Shown in pieces: positions 1 through 8,528 of a stretch of DNA of 64,000 bases; position 1 is the stretch's first letter, and every line of letters begins with the position of its first letter. The stretch is from the NCBI GenBank assembly GCA_017301995.1, contig JAFLEH010000002.1:160839-224838 (forward strand). Reading direction: 5' to 3'. The notes below the pieces were generated by a model that was not told where the DNA came from, ran no database searches, and saw only the letters and a program-made list of their open reading frames with translations. This DNA is from Verrucomicrobiota bacterium (GTDB taxonomy: Bacteria > Verrucomicrobiota > Verrucomicrobiia > Verrucomicrobiales > Akkermansiaceae). The position numbers and the translations under genes were made by a program.

Positions 1-868
1 CGAGGAGGCGTTCAAAACCAGTTATATCGAGAACACGCTGACCTCCAACCCGGTGCTCTCGAAACTCGCGGCCCGTTCGCCGCGCGACATTCATCTGCTG
101 CTGCGCGTTATCCTAACCGGATCACGCGATGGCGCGGATTTCGAGGGCAACCACACGCCCGCCGAGGTCGAGGAAATGCTCGCGGTGGTCCGCCATCTGG
201 TTGCGGTTCGTGATGTGATCCTGCGGGTGAATCAGGAATACATCGCAAGCGCCGGCCAAGAGGACAGCTACCGCACGGAACCCCCGTTCCGGCTCCAAGG
301 ATCCTACCGTAACATGAACCGCATCGCGGAAAAGATCCTGCCGCTGATGACGGCCGGGGAAGTCCGCCAGATCGTAATGGACCACTACCGCGGCGAATCG
401 CAGAATCTAACCACCGCGGCCGAGGCCAACATGCTCAAGCTCCGCGAAATGCTGGACACCCTCGACGATACCGGGTCGGCACGCTGGGCCCAGATCAAGA
501 AAGACTTCGGGCGGAAGAAATTGCTAGGCGGTGCCGGCGAATCCGACCCCGTGGCCCGCGTGGTCGCGCAGATGAGCCAGTTCACCGACGGTCTCGACGC
601 CATCCGCGGGCAGATCGCTGACACAGGCGCGCGCTATGGCGAGCCGCAGACCTTGGCGGAGACCACCGTCAACCAGATCACCCGCATCATCGAGGGGCTC
701 CGCGCGGTGCCAGTGCAGGTGGAGATCAAGGTTGTTCCCGTGCAAGACGGAGGACCGGCTCCGGCGCAAAACATCGCACCCGCCGAATCCCCGGTCGCCA
801 TCGCGCCGACGGTGGTTCAGGGGGAGATGCAGGACGCCGGGACTCAAGATGCAACGGACGACGGATAG
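1..868 (+). CDS. DNA repair ATPase (AAA family), C-terminal part, 5' truncated by window edge
   Basis: The reading frame is open from base 2 with no start needed, so this is the C-terminal ~288 residues of a larger protein. A GTG at 53 is internal to the frame and is not the real start. The segment FRLQGSYRNMNRIAEKI, followed by a conserved helical stretch, matches my memory of the C-terminus of the long (about 1600-1800 residue) bacterial 'DNA repair ATPase' family (DUF3686/AAA). The catalytic AAA motifs would lie outside the window. The last ~45 residues are a low-complexity Pro/Ala/Gln/Val tail. DNA for this tail recurs in decayed form at 7715-7807. The gene converges on the helicase gene ending at 973. 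Its role in DNA repair is a family label, not something the sequence proves. Confidence 0.7.
   Translation, partial: EEAFKTSYIENTLTSNPVLSKLAARSPRDIHLLLRVILTGSRDGADFEGNHTPAEVEEMLAVVRHLVAVRDVILRVNQEYIASAGQEDSYRTEPPFRLQGSYRNMNRIAEKILPLMTAGEVRQIVMDHYRGESQNLTTAAEANMLKLREMLDTLDDTGSARWAQIKKDFGRKKLLGGAGESDPVARVVAQMSQFTDGLDAIRGQIADTGARYGEPQTLAETTVNQITRIIEGLRAVPVQVEIKVVPVQDGGPAPAQNIAPAESPVAIAPTVVQGEMQDAGTQDATDDG
737..835 (+). repeat. Direct repeat copy A: 3' end of the ATPase gene
   Basis: Bases 737-750 match 7715-7728 exactly. Bases 779-835 match 7738-7794 at 51 of 57 positions. Between the two blocks copy A has 28 bases and copy B has 9. Both copies have the same orientation and lie about 7 kb apart. 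The convergent helicase and M48-like genes sit between them. Confidence 0.85.
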
Positions 869-972
869 CAGCACATGGACATGTCAAGGCGCCGCGGAGC
901 GCTGGCTTCAGCCGTGGTCTAACGGTTTATGATCGGTCTTCAGCGAACCCCAATCCATCATATACGACCACT

Positions 973-3900
973 TCACCCCACTTCCCGGTAGCCTTTTTTG
1001 AGTTTCTCCGCGATGAGTTTGGCGGTTTCGCGGGCGGCGCGGTGGGCGTCAGGGAACGAGCGCGTTTGCCGCTGGCCGGTGGTGCCGATGCGGCCGAAGG
1101 CGACGGTCATTTCAACGTCGCTCACCGCGATTTCCCAGAACTTTCTGGATCCGCCGCCCACGAATTCGAATCTTCTAACCGAATTCGGCCCGACAGTGGG
1201 CTGCGGCGTGGGTGGGGTCTCCCCGGATGGGGGGAGAGGCGACGGGCGCGCTTCTTCCCCGGCCGGAATTTCTCCCGCACCCGGTTCCTCCACGGGAGGT
1301 TCCTCCTCCGATGCTTCGTTGCGCAGGACCCGTTCGATCCGATCAATGACGGATTGCGGCTGGTGCCACCAGTCGCGGGCCAGCACGGTGACCACCTTCC
1401 AACCAAACGCCTCCAGCACGGAGGGCCGGGTGTGAAACCGTTCCAACGCTCCGCCGGAGCCGCCACCATCTATCAAAACAGCCGCCTGATGGTGCGGGGA
1501 ATCCGCCGCACGGATGGCGAGATCGCACCGGAAACGGCTTTGGCCCACTTCCGGCTCCACGATCCATCCGCGGCGGCCTAGCACGGCGGCGATCTGTCCG
1601 GCCACGGGGTTTTCGGAAACAGTTAGCCCGGACTTGCGGGTGTGGGGGTTCAGCGATTCGAGCACGCGCAGGGCGGCGGTCTCGTCACCGCGCGAATGGC
1701 ATTCGGCGTAGTGGAGGAAGTCCTTCAGCGCGCGGGCGCCGTCGTTGTAGTCGTTGGTGATGTCGGTGTGGCGGATGCCGCTGAGCAGGACCATATGTTT
1801 GCGCGCGCGGCTGAAGATCACATTGAGGCGCTTCTCGCCGCCGCGCTGGTTGATGGGGCCGAAGTTCATCAGCATCCGGCCCGTGACATCGCGGCCGTAG
1901 CAGACGGACATGAGAATGATGTCGCGTTCGTCGCCCTGGATGTTTTCGAGATTTTTCACGAACAGCCCGCAGAACTGGCCGTCCTCCTCGCGGGTGTATT
2001 CGGATTCCAGCCGGGCGCCGAAGGCCGGATCGTCCGCACCGAGGGCATCCAGCGCGCGCTCGATTTCATCCTGCTGGGCTTCGCTGAACGCGGCGATGCC
2101 GATGCTCATGCCGCCGGAGGTGTCGAGGAGTTTTCTAACCATCCTGGCGATGGACGCGGCCTCGCCGGGATTGCGGCGGTTGCCGTAGGGCATGTTTTCG
2201 CAACGCACGAAGGACAGCGGTTGCGATAGGATCGCGGGCACGAGGGGATCTGCCCCTTCGGGAGTAGTTAGACAAAGGCCGGCGTCTTTGGGCACGGCGA
2301 GCCGGCGGTCGGGCACGGTGTAGAGTTCGCCGCCGTAGAACGCGGCGTTGCTAAAGCCGATAAGCGCCTCGTGGCGGCTGCGGTAATGCCATGCCAGCAG
2401 GGTGTTGGGCAGGTTGCGCGCACTCTGGGCGAGAAAGCTGTCCGCATCCATCAGCACGCTGACTTTTTCGCCTTCGTCGTCCTCCATCGAGATTTCGTCC
2501 TCATCGCCGCCTCCGGACGCGCTGAAGAATGATGTGGGCGGCAACTGCATTTCATCGCCCACGACGATGACCTGCTCGGCGCGATAGGCGGCGGGCACGG
2601 CCTCCTCCATCGGAATCTGGCTTGCCTCGTCGAAGATGACCACATCAAACGCGGAAGCGTCGAGCGGCAGGGTGTCGGAAACCGAAAGGGGACTCATCAG
2701 CCAGATCGGCTTGAGATCGCGGATCACCTGACCGCTTTCGCCGGCTGCGAGTTCGCGGATGGCCTTGTAGCGCATGGTTTTGCCGAATTCGTGCTCAAGC
2801 TCGCGGCGGCCGGCGTTGTAGGTCTTTTTGAAAACCTTTTCTTCGGCGGTTAGGGCGGATGCGGCCTGGTTGGTGACGCGCAAATGGGCGGCGAAGCGTT
2901 CCTTCGCGCGGTGTTTGATCCATGCGGCGTTGTGTTCCAGCCATTTGGCGTGGGCGGTGGCCACGCGACCGGTCTTGAGGCGGAGCAGGTGGCCGTCGAA
3001 GCGGTGCAGCGATCTATCGGAATGATAGAGAAAGCCCAGCGTCTTGCGGGCGCAGCGGCTTTCGATCTCCTCAGGGCACAGGGCTTCGTCGCGCACGGCA
3101 TGGACGAGCTTTGGAGGGGCGGTAAGGAGGTCGCGCATGGCGGGCAGCATGGCGGGCAGCGCGTCGAGATCCTCGCGCAGGTCGCGGGTGAGGGCGGCCA
3201 GTTCCGTTAGCCCGCGCGATTCCGGTTCGCAGAGGATCGAGGCGAGGTCCGCGCGCAAGGTGGCATAGTCGGGGGCGAGGGCGGCGAGGTCCTCCACAAT
3301 CGCGGCGGCATCACCGGATTCCATGAGTTTCGCGCGGAGCGCGGCGGCCTCCGCGGATAGGTTGGAGTCCTTCGCCACCAGCGAGTCGCGCAGGGCCGCC
3401 GGGTCTTCGCCGATGAATTCGCTGGCGCAGCGGGCGGAGACCGCTTCGACAGCCGCGGCAGCCATGTGTTCGGCGGCGAGTTGGCCGAGAACGGTTTCCC
3501 AGGTGGGTTTGACCGCGTGTTTGGAAAAATCATAACAACGGTCCAGCACCTTGCGCAGCCGCCACCATGACGGCTTGAGGACGGCAAGGAAGCCCTTGCA
3601 TTCCGCTGTCTGGGCGAGCGCGGCGGCGGTGTCCGAGGGGGTGAGCTTCTCGCGCCAGTGGGCGGTGTGGGAACGCGCGGCGTCCAACAATTTCCGGGAT
3701 TTTGCGAATTCACCGCAGAGGTTGGACAGCGCCGCCGATTGGGTGCTGCGCGCATCCAATAAACCTAACAACCCCTTGCGGGCCAGAGGGCGCAGGACGC
3801 AGGCCGCATCGAGCAAACCGCCCACTCCGGACGGCGAATCCAACAAATTCTCGTCCAGTCCGGTGCGTGCCAGAGCATCGCTGAGGTCGGAGAGTTTTTG

Positions 3901-6450
3901 CTCGAGTCCGTCCAGCGATTTCTCCAACAACCCGACGGGTTCGTCGGCTTGGATCACGCGGTCGGCTAAGCGTGAGAAGGGATGGTTCGCGAAGATCGGG
4001 TCCGCGCCGGATTCCTCGAGCGCGGCGGCCAGACGCAGCACCTGGTCGCTTCCGGCAAGCCATTCTCGGTAGTGCGGGAAGGACTCAATCCAATCGGCCG
4101 CAGGGGCGGTTTCGTCATTTCCGGTGGGAATGCCGCGCAGCGCGATGAGCCTCTGATAGAGCGCGGACACGCTCACGCCGGCCTCGTCCGGGACTGAGTC
4201 GAGCTGTGCGGTGAAGTGGTCCAGCGCGTCGAGTTCGCTTTCGAGGGTGGCCAGCGCAGCCTTGCGTCCAGCGACCGAGGGGCATGGGTCGTTGCCGGTG
4301 GCAATCCAGTGTTCGTAGGTCTGGCGGAGATTCCGGATGAATTCGCGTTTGTCGGTTTGCGAGTCGTGAATGAGGCAGCAGAGTTCGTCGAGGCCCTGCT
4401 GGCGCAGGCGGTGGAAGACCACATCAATCGCCGCGCGCTTCTCACAGACGAAGAGCACGCGCTTGCCAAGGGCGGCGTAGTCCGCGATGAGATTGGTGAT
4501 GGTCTGGGACTTGCCGGTGCCGGGAGGCCCCTGGATGATGAAACTTCCCCCGGCGCGGGCGCGGGCAATGGCCCCGGTCTGCGTGGCGTCCGCCGCGATG
4601 ATCAAATGTTGGCCTGAAGCAGGCACGGCCGGAATGGCGGGCGGATCGACCGGTTTCGGATCTAATGAAAAAATGCGGTCAAAGGCGGCGTTTGGCGCGC
4701 CGCTTTCTATCAACTGGTTGTAATCCCGCACCAGGGTCATTTTGCGGTAGTTGAAATTGGCCAGCGTGACCGAACAGAGGTCGAATTCCCAGGCATAGGG
4801 GTTTCCCCGGGTTTCTCCCATCAGTGCGAACATTCCGCGCTCCGGTTCGCCCGCGCCCGGAGCCATTTGCGGCATGCGCGGCACTGGCGGTGCGCCGGCC
4901 AGATCGCGCAAGGGCAGCGGCGAGGGCATCACTTTCGCACGGAAAACCTGTAGCCCCAAGGGGCGGAAATCCGCGGCTTCATAACTGTAGTCCACCACCG
5001 CTTTCCGGCGGGCGCGGCCGGCTTTCGCCAGACGTCGGCGGTATTGGTCCACACGCTGTTTGGCTCGTTCGTGAATCAGTTGGATGCGCGGCTTATCCAC
5101 CAGCGAGAGCGTGACGCCCGGTTCGGTGGCATGGATGGCTGCATGCAGCGCGGCATGGAAATCGGCCGGCGCGACAGCGCGCAAGTCAACGGTTTCCGGC
5201 AGATCGAGGTTGTAGAGTTGTTTGAGGTGATGGCGCAACGCCGGATTCACCTCTGCCTCGGACGATGGCGCCTCAAGCGTGTAGCGGTCCTTCACGCCGC
5301 GCGTCTTCGCCAGTTCCACCGGCAACAGCAGCAACGGCGAGTGAATCCGCTCTTCGGGCGCCTCCCTCAGATTGTTCCAACGCAGGAAACAAACCACCAT
5401 CCGCAACTGCGAGAACCCATACTCCGCGCGGTCGCGCCTGGCCTCGCTGATGAGCTTGTCGAGCTGGCCCGGCAGATAGGGCGCCTCCTCGCAGCGCAGC
5501 CACCGGTTCAAAGGCAGCGTGGCTCCGGACACGACCTCGCGCGCCAGATCCTCGTGCCAGTAAAACAGGGCCGACGGCTTCACATTGCGGTAGTCCAGCA
5601 CCAGCGGCACGCTTGCGACGGTTAGATTGAGCGTGGACTGGGATGTCTTGAAATGGAGCAGACGGTTGCGCCGCGAAATTTCGAACAGGCGGTCGCGCAA
5701 ATGCGTCTGGATCACGGAGCGGCGGGCGGACTTGGTGCCGCCTTCGAGTCCGGGCAATCTGGCGAGATCCACATCCACCGGCTGGTCGCGGTAGGTTTCC
5801 AACCGTTTGACCAGCGAGGGAATGTCCTGCGCCCTGCGGCGGCGGGACAACTCGGTCATTTCCACGATCACCGCGGCCACCACCGGATGCAGCCGCGTGG
5901 CCAGCGCGAACAGGTTGGAACGCGAGTTGGCGAACAGCTCGACATCATCCGCATCGGAAAAATCCAGTCCGCAGGCCAGGCTGGCGAGGATCATGCCGAG
6001 CGAGAGCACATCCGTCAGCTCGTCGTGGTGGCCGATGGCGTGCTCCCAGGTGACATGGCCGGGCAGATAGACCGGGCGCTTGATCTCATCGGTGCTTTGG
6101 CCGACCTCGAGATTGGTGATATCCCGCGAGAAATCGTCCATGCTGGTCGTGCCGCGCAACTCGCCCACCACTTCGATCGCACGGAACGCGGGCGGATCGA
6201 GTTCATGGATCTTCTCCGTGTTGAGCATCCGCTCCCGCCCTCCGTTTCCCTCGCCCAGTGTAAGCGCCAGACCGTCGCGGGCATGGACCGATCCCACGCC
6301 GCGAAGGGGAGCCACACGGCCGGTCTCATGCAGGGCCGCCACCTCGCGCATCAGCGGCAGCACGGCCGCAAGCACATCCTCCGTCTCAAAGCCCCCGCGC
6401 TCTAGGCCGGACCTAACAAACATATCGTAGGCCGGAGGATCACCGCTCAT
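973..6450 (-). CDS. Kinase-like/DUF4011 superfamily 1 helicase with C-terminal nuclease-like and WGR domains
   Basis: 1825 residues. The start at 6450 is chosen because its ATG overlaps the upstream TGA (ATGA) and a strong GGAGGTGA lies at 6455-6462. A start at 6666 would add 72 residues lying inside the M48 gene. Approximate order: residues 10-230, kinase C-lobe-like (DVLSLGMILASLACG resembles helix F), with no glycine loop, HRD or DFG seen; 235-480, DUF4011 (DRLFEISRRNRLLHF); about 640, Walker A GPPGTGKS; about 1270, Walker B FDEAS, then GDEMQLPP; about 1540, helicase motifs QGDERD and LNVIFSRARK; 1610-1710, a Vsr/MTES_1575-like nuclease fold (CDLAI, then LIDGG, then FGWKVVTVLARDWW) whose usual Glu looks replaced; 1750-1825, WGR. 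WGR and COG1112 domains act on nucleic acids. A DNA/RNA-sensing defence or repair role is inferred. It is co-transcribed with the M48-like gene. Confidence 0.85.
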   Translation of the reverse strand: MSGDPPAYDMFVRSGLERGGFETEDVLAAVLPLMREVAALHETGRVAPLRGVGSVHARDGLALTLGEGNGGRERMLNTEKIHELDPPAFRAIEVVGELRGTTSMDDFSRDITNLEVGQSTDEIKRPVYLPGHVTWEHAIGHHDELTDVLSLGMILASLACGLDFSDADDVELFANSRSNLFALATRLHPVVAAVIVEMTELSRRRRAQDIPSLVKRLETYRDQPVDVDLARLPGLEGGTKSARRSVIQTHLRDRLFEISRRNRLLHFKTSQSTLNLTVASVPLVLDYRNVKPSALFYWHEDLAREVVSGATLPLNRWLRCEEAPYLPGQLDKLISEARRDRAEYGFSQLRMVVCFLRWNNLREAPEERIHSPLLLLPVELAKTRGVKDRYTLEAPSSEAEVNPALRHHLKQLYNLDLPETVDLRAVAPADFHAALHAAIHATEPGVTLSLVDKPRIQLIHERAKQRVDQYRRRLAKAGRARRKAVVDYSYEAADFRPLGLQVFRAKVMPSPLPLRDLAGAPPVPRMPQMAPGAGEPERGMFALMGETRGNPYAWEFDLCSVTLANFNYRKMTLVRDYNQLIESGAPNAAFDRIFSLDPKPVDPPAIPAVPASGQHLIIAADATQTGAIARARAGGSFIIQGPPGTGKSQTITNLIADYAALGKRVLFVCEKRAAIDVVFHRLRQQGLDELCCLIHDSQTDKREFIRNLRQTYEHWIATGNDPCPSVAGRKAALATLESELDALDHFTAQLDSVPDEAGVSVSALYQRLIALRGIPTGNDETAPAADWIESFPHYREWLAGSDQVLRLAAALEESGADPIFANHPFSRLADRVIQADEPVGLLEKSLDGLEQKLSDLSDALARTGLDENLLDSPSGVGGLLDAACVLRPLARKGLLGLLDARSTQSAALSNLCGEFAKSRKLLDAARSHTAHWREKLTPSDTAAALAQTAECKGFLAVLKPSWWRLRKVLDRCYDFSKHAVKPTWETVLGQLAAEHMAAAAVEAVSARCASEFIGEDPAALRDSLVAKDSNLSAEAAALRAKLMESGDAAAIVEDLAALAPDYATLRADLASILCEPESRGLTELAALTRDLREDLDALPAMLPAMRDLLTAPPKLVHAVRDEALCPEEIESRCARKTLGFLYHSDRSLHRFDGHLLRLKTGRVATAHAKWLEHNAAWIKHRAKERFAAHLRVTNQAASALTAEEKVFKKTYNAGRRELEHEFGKTMRYKAIRELAAGESGQVIRDLKPIWLMSPLSVSDTLPLDASAFDVVIFDEASQIPMEEAVPAAYRAEQVIVVGDEMQLPPTSFFSASGGGDEDEISMEDDEGEKVSVLMDADSFLAQSARNLPNTLLAWHYRSRHEALIGFSNAAFYGGELYTVPDRRLAVPKDAGLCLTTPEGADPLVPAILSQPLSFVRCENMPYGNRRNPGEAASIARMVRKLLDTSGGMSIGIAAFSEAQQDEIERALDALGADDPAFGARLESEYTREEDGQFCGLFVKNLENIQGDERDIILMSVCYGRDVTGRMLMNFGPINQRGGEKRLNVIFSRARKHMVLLSGIRHTDITNDYNDGARALKDFLHYAECHSRGDETAALRVLESLNPHTRKSGLTVSENPVAGQIAAVLGRRGWIVEPEVGQSRFRCDLAIRAADSPHHQAAVLIDGGGSGGALERFHTRPSVLEAFGWKVVTVLARDWWHQPQSVIDRIERVLRNEASEEEPPVEEPGAGEIPAGEEARPSPLPPSGETPPTPQPTVGPNSVRRFEFVGGGSRKFWEIAVSDVEMTVAFGRIGTTGQRQTRSFPDAHRAARETAKLIAEKLKKGYREVG

Positions 6451-7616
6451 GGCTTCACCTCCGTTTCCTTGAGCCGTTTCAGGTCGCGCACCTTCATTTT
6501 CAACTCCTTCGCCAGCAGTTTCTCCATCACGCCGAGGCATCCGGTTGCGCGCGCGAAGGCGAGGGCGCGGCCCGCAGCCTGCTCCAACGCGTCCGGGTCC
6601 GACGCACAGAAATCCAACATCACCTGGCATCCATACTCGCGCCACGGCGGCGGCAGATTCTCCCAATCCGCAGTTAGAGAGTCATCCGCCGCGTCAGCCG
6701 GACGGAAATCGGGAAAATACGATTTCGCGAGCGCCAGCGCCTCATCCGAACGCGTCCATTCGGGTCGCAAAAGGTGATGCCACAGCCGGCGCGTGAGTTC
6801 AGTAAGGACATCCTGCTGGAGCAGCGTGAGATCGTCGAGACCGTCGTCGCCATCAAGCATCCGGGCGATCTCGGCGTCCAGCGATTCATCCTGCTCGACC
6901 CACAGCTTCAACGCGCGGGCGCGGATGAACGCCTCCGGGTGGGTCAGTCCGGCGGTCTTCGGGTTCGACTTTGCGAAGATCTCATCCGCCTGCGCCAGAT
7001 AGGACGGCGCGCTCACCTGTGCCAGCCCGGTGAGCGATTTCACCAATCCCGAAACCGCTGGTTCCAGGGTGCCGCAGGCGACATAGGCTCCCCTGTCGGC
7101 GAACAATTCGGTCGCCAGCCGCCACAATCGCGCGCTGCGTTCGTGGGACGGGGCCGCCGCCGGATGGGCGGATGCCGCGTCCAGGATGCGGTCCGCGAGC
7201 AGATAGGCCCCGCCCTCGGACTGCCACAGCATATGGTGGGCCAGTTCGTGGCCGATCACCGCGCGCAATTCATCGTGCGTGAGCAGCGAAAGAATGGGAC
7301 CGGAAAACACCAGATGGGCCTCTCTAGGCAGATGGCAAACGGCCGCGTTGGGAAGCAGTCCGCCCTGTCCCTGATAGAGTGCGAGCGTGGTTTCCAGGCC
7401 CAGCGCCGCGCGCGCCGCCTCCGCCTCGCGGAAGACATCGGGATGGCTTTCGGCATCGAGTCGGTAGGTATCCCGAAGCAGCGACAGGCGCACCGCCTCG
7501 GCGTTTTCGGACTCGTCCTCTTTTTGGGAAAACCACTGCCAGACTTCAGGCTCCATGTGGATGAGCCAGTCGGTGAGGGCGAGGTGCTGGGGCAGCGGCG
7601 TTAGATCGCGGTTCAT
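6447..7616 (-). CDS. M48-like zinc metallopeptidase, soluble
   Basis: 389 residues. The HExxH motif is at residues 123-127 (IGHELAHHM), and a downstream TELFADRGA places the likely third zinc ligand at Glu170. This is the gluzincin pattern of M48-type peptidases. Unlike HtpX, Ste24p or BepA/YfgC, no membrane segment or signal peptide is visible, so it is probably cytoplasmic. The C-terminal half (200-389) is helical and not recognised. It is the first gene of a two-gene unit: its TGA overlaps the helicase ATG. A peptidase coupled to a nucleic-acid-sensing helicase suggests an effector activated by the helicase, but this is inference. No good Shine-Dalgarno precedes the ATG. A TTGACC element lies about 40 bases upstream without a convincing -10. 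Confidence 0.75.
   Translation of the reverse strand: MNRDLTPLPQHLALTDWLIHMEPEVWQWFSQKEDESENAEAVRLSLLRDTYRLDAESHPDVFREAEAARAALGLETTLALYQGQGGLLPNAAVCHLPREAHLVFSGPILSLLTHDELRAVIGHELAHHMLWQSEGGAYLLADRILDAASAHPAAAPSHERSARLWRLATELFADRGAYVACGTLEPAVSGLVKSLTGLAQVSAPSYLAQADEIFAKSNPKTAGLTHPEAFIRARALKLWVEQDESLDAEIARMLDGDDGLDDLTLLQQDVLTELTRRLWHHLLRPEWTRSDEALALAKSYFPDFRPADAADDSLTADWENLPPPWREYGCQVMLDFCASDPDALEQAAGRALAFARATGCLGVMEKLLAKELKMKVRDLKRLKETEVKP
6455..6462 (-). promoter_or_regulatory. Strong ribosome binding site deciding the helicase start
   Basis: The minus strand reads GGAGGTGA followed by AGCC and ATG. It lies inside the 3' end of the M48-like gene and fixes the helicase start at 6450. It supports coupled translation through the ATGA overlap. 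Confidence 0.8.
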
Positions 7617-7714
7617 GCGCGGGACGGAGTGAACCGTGAAAGACCAATGGGGTCAAGCTCGTAGGCACCCGGAGTGAGGACCTCGCAAGCATCAATGGTG
7701 GTTATGGAGCGCTG

Positions 7715-7807
7715 CCCGTGCAAGACGGATCTACGCTCCCACCGAATCGCCCGTAGCCATCGCACCGACGGTGGTTCAGGGAGAGATGCAGGACAGCAGC
7801 AGCCAAT
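7715..7807 (+). pseudogene. Decayed copy of the DNA repair ATPase 3' end (direct repeat copy B)
   Basis: One frame reads ESPVAIAPTVVQGEMQD then SSSQ and TAG at 7805-7807. Copy A reads ESPVAIAPTVVQGEMQDAGT and continues. The upstream VQDG block is in another frame because 19 bases are missing relative to copy A, so the copy is broken. It has no start codon and lies between the M48-like gene (minus) and the acyl-carrier-like gene (plus). It could be the displaced original 3' end left when the helicase/M48 cassette entered, or the remnant of an old gene duplication. Confidence 0.8.
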
Positions 7808-7821
7808 AGAAGGCAAAACCC

Positions 7822-8523
7822 ATGGGGCTCGAAGGAGTTGAAATCGTTCTATCATGCGAGGAGGAGTTCTGTGTCGAACTGACCGACTCCGAGGTGGCGA
7901 CGTTTCTGACGCCTCGTGACATGATTGCGTGTATCTGGCGGAAGATCGAGGACAGGGAAACCGGCGATGATCCGTTCTGCCGGACCCAGGCGGCGTTCTA
8001 TCGGCTGCGTCGGGCGATCGTCAGCGCGTGGGAGGTGCCGCGAGTTTCCGTCAGGCCGGGCACACCGGTTGCGAAGTTGCTGGAGAACCACAAGCCCGCC
8101 GACGCATGGCGCAAGCTCGCGTTGGAGTTGGGGCGTGAGGTGCGACCGCGCCTGGTGCCGCCGAAGTGGCCCCGGCGAACGCTCCTGTTGGGTGGTTTTG
8201 GAGTTCCCGTCTGCGGGATTGCGTGGTGCCCTGGGGTGCTTTCCGTGGACATGGCTTGGGTTGTGTTGCCAGTTGGCTTGTTTATGTTCACTGGAATGCT
8301 CTTGATCGCGGCGGAATCGATAGAGAGACGTATATGCCTGAACCTGCCGGATAATCTTCACGTCTCCGATCTGCTACGCTCGGTTCCGGATCAGTGTGGT
8401 CCGGTGTGGACCCGCGAGACAGTGGCAAACGGGGTCCGAAGAATTGTGATTGAGACCTTGGGAACCGACCAGAACCTTTACCATGAGGACGCGGAGTTCG
8501 TGAGAGACCTCGGGTTAGGCTGA
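7822..8523 (+). CDS. Acyl-carrier-like membrane protein (split ACP-like fold)
   Basis: 233 residues. The N-terminus (GLEGVEIVLSCEEEF then LTDSEVATFLTPRDMI) resembles helices II-IV of an acyl carrier protein. Two hydrophobic segments follow at about residues 115-160. The last 35 residues (VRRIVIETLG then DAEFVRDLGLG) resemble ACP helix I and its loop, and end just where DSL would follow. The two halves are therefore in permuted order, and the phosphopantetheine serine position is Gly at the N-terminus and absent at the C-terminus. I recall similar hypothetical proteins in Planctomycetes and Verrucomicrobia but no assigned function. The start is preceded by a weak GAAGG. Its stop lies five bases from the converging GH5 stop. 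Confidence 0.6.
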   Translation: MGLEGVEIVLSCEEEFCVELTDSEVATFLTPRDMIACIWRKIEDRETGDDPFCRTQAAFYRLRRAIVSAWEVPRVSVRPGTPVAKLLENHKPADAWRKLALELGREVRPRLVPPKWPRRTLLLGGFGVPVCGIAWCPGVLSVDMAWVVLPVGLFMFTGMLLIAAESIERRICLNLPDNLHVSDLLRSVPDQCGPVWTRETVANGVRRIVIETLGTDQNLYHEDAEFVRDLGLG

Positions 8524-8528
8524 TCGAC

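Noticed and set aside
6451-6666. A 72-residue N-terminal extension of the helicase
   Set aside because: It lies within the M48-like gene. The strong ribosome site at 6455-6462 and the ATGA overlap mark the start at 6450.
973-7616. The helicase as a transposon-encoded or restriction-modification gene
   Set aside because: No transposase, integrase, methyltransferase or terminal inverted repeats were found near it. Only the direct repeats of the ATPase tail are present.
7616-7680. A promoter TTGACC-17-TTCACT before the M48-like gene
   Set aside because: The -10 matches only three of six consensus positions and would leave almost no leader, so it was not listed as a feature.
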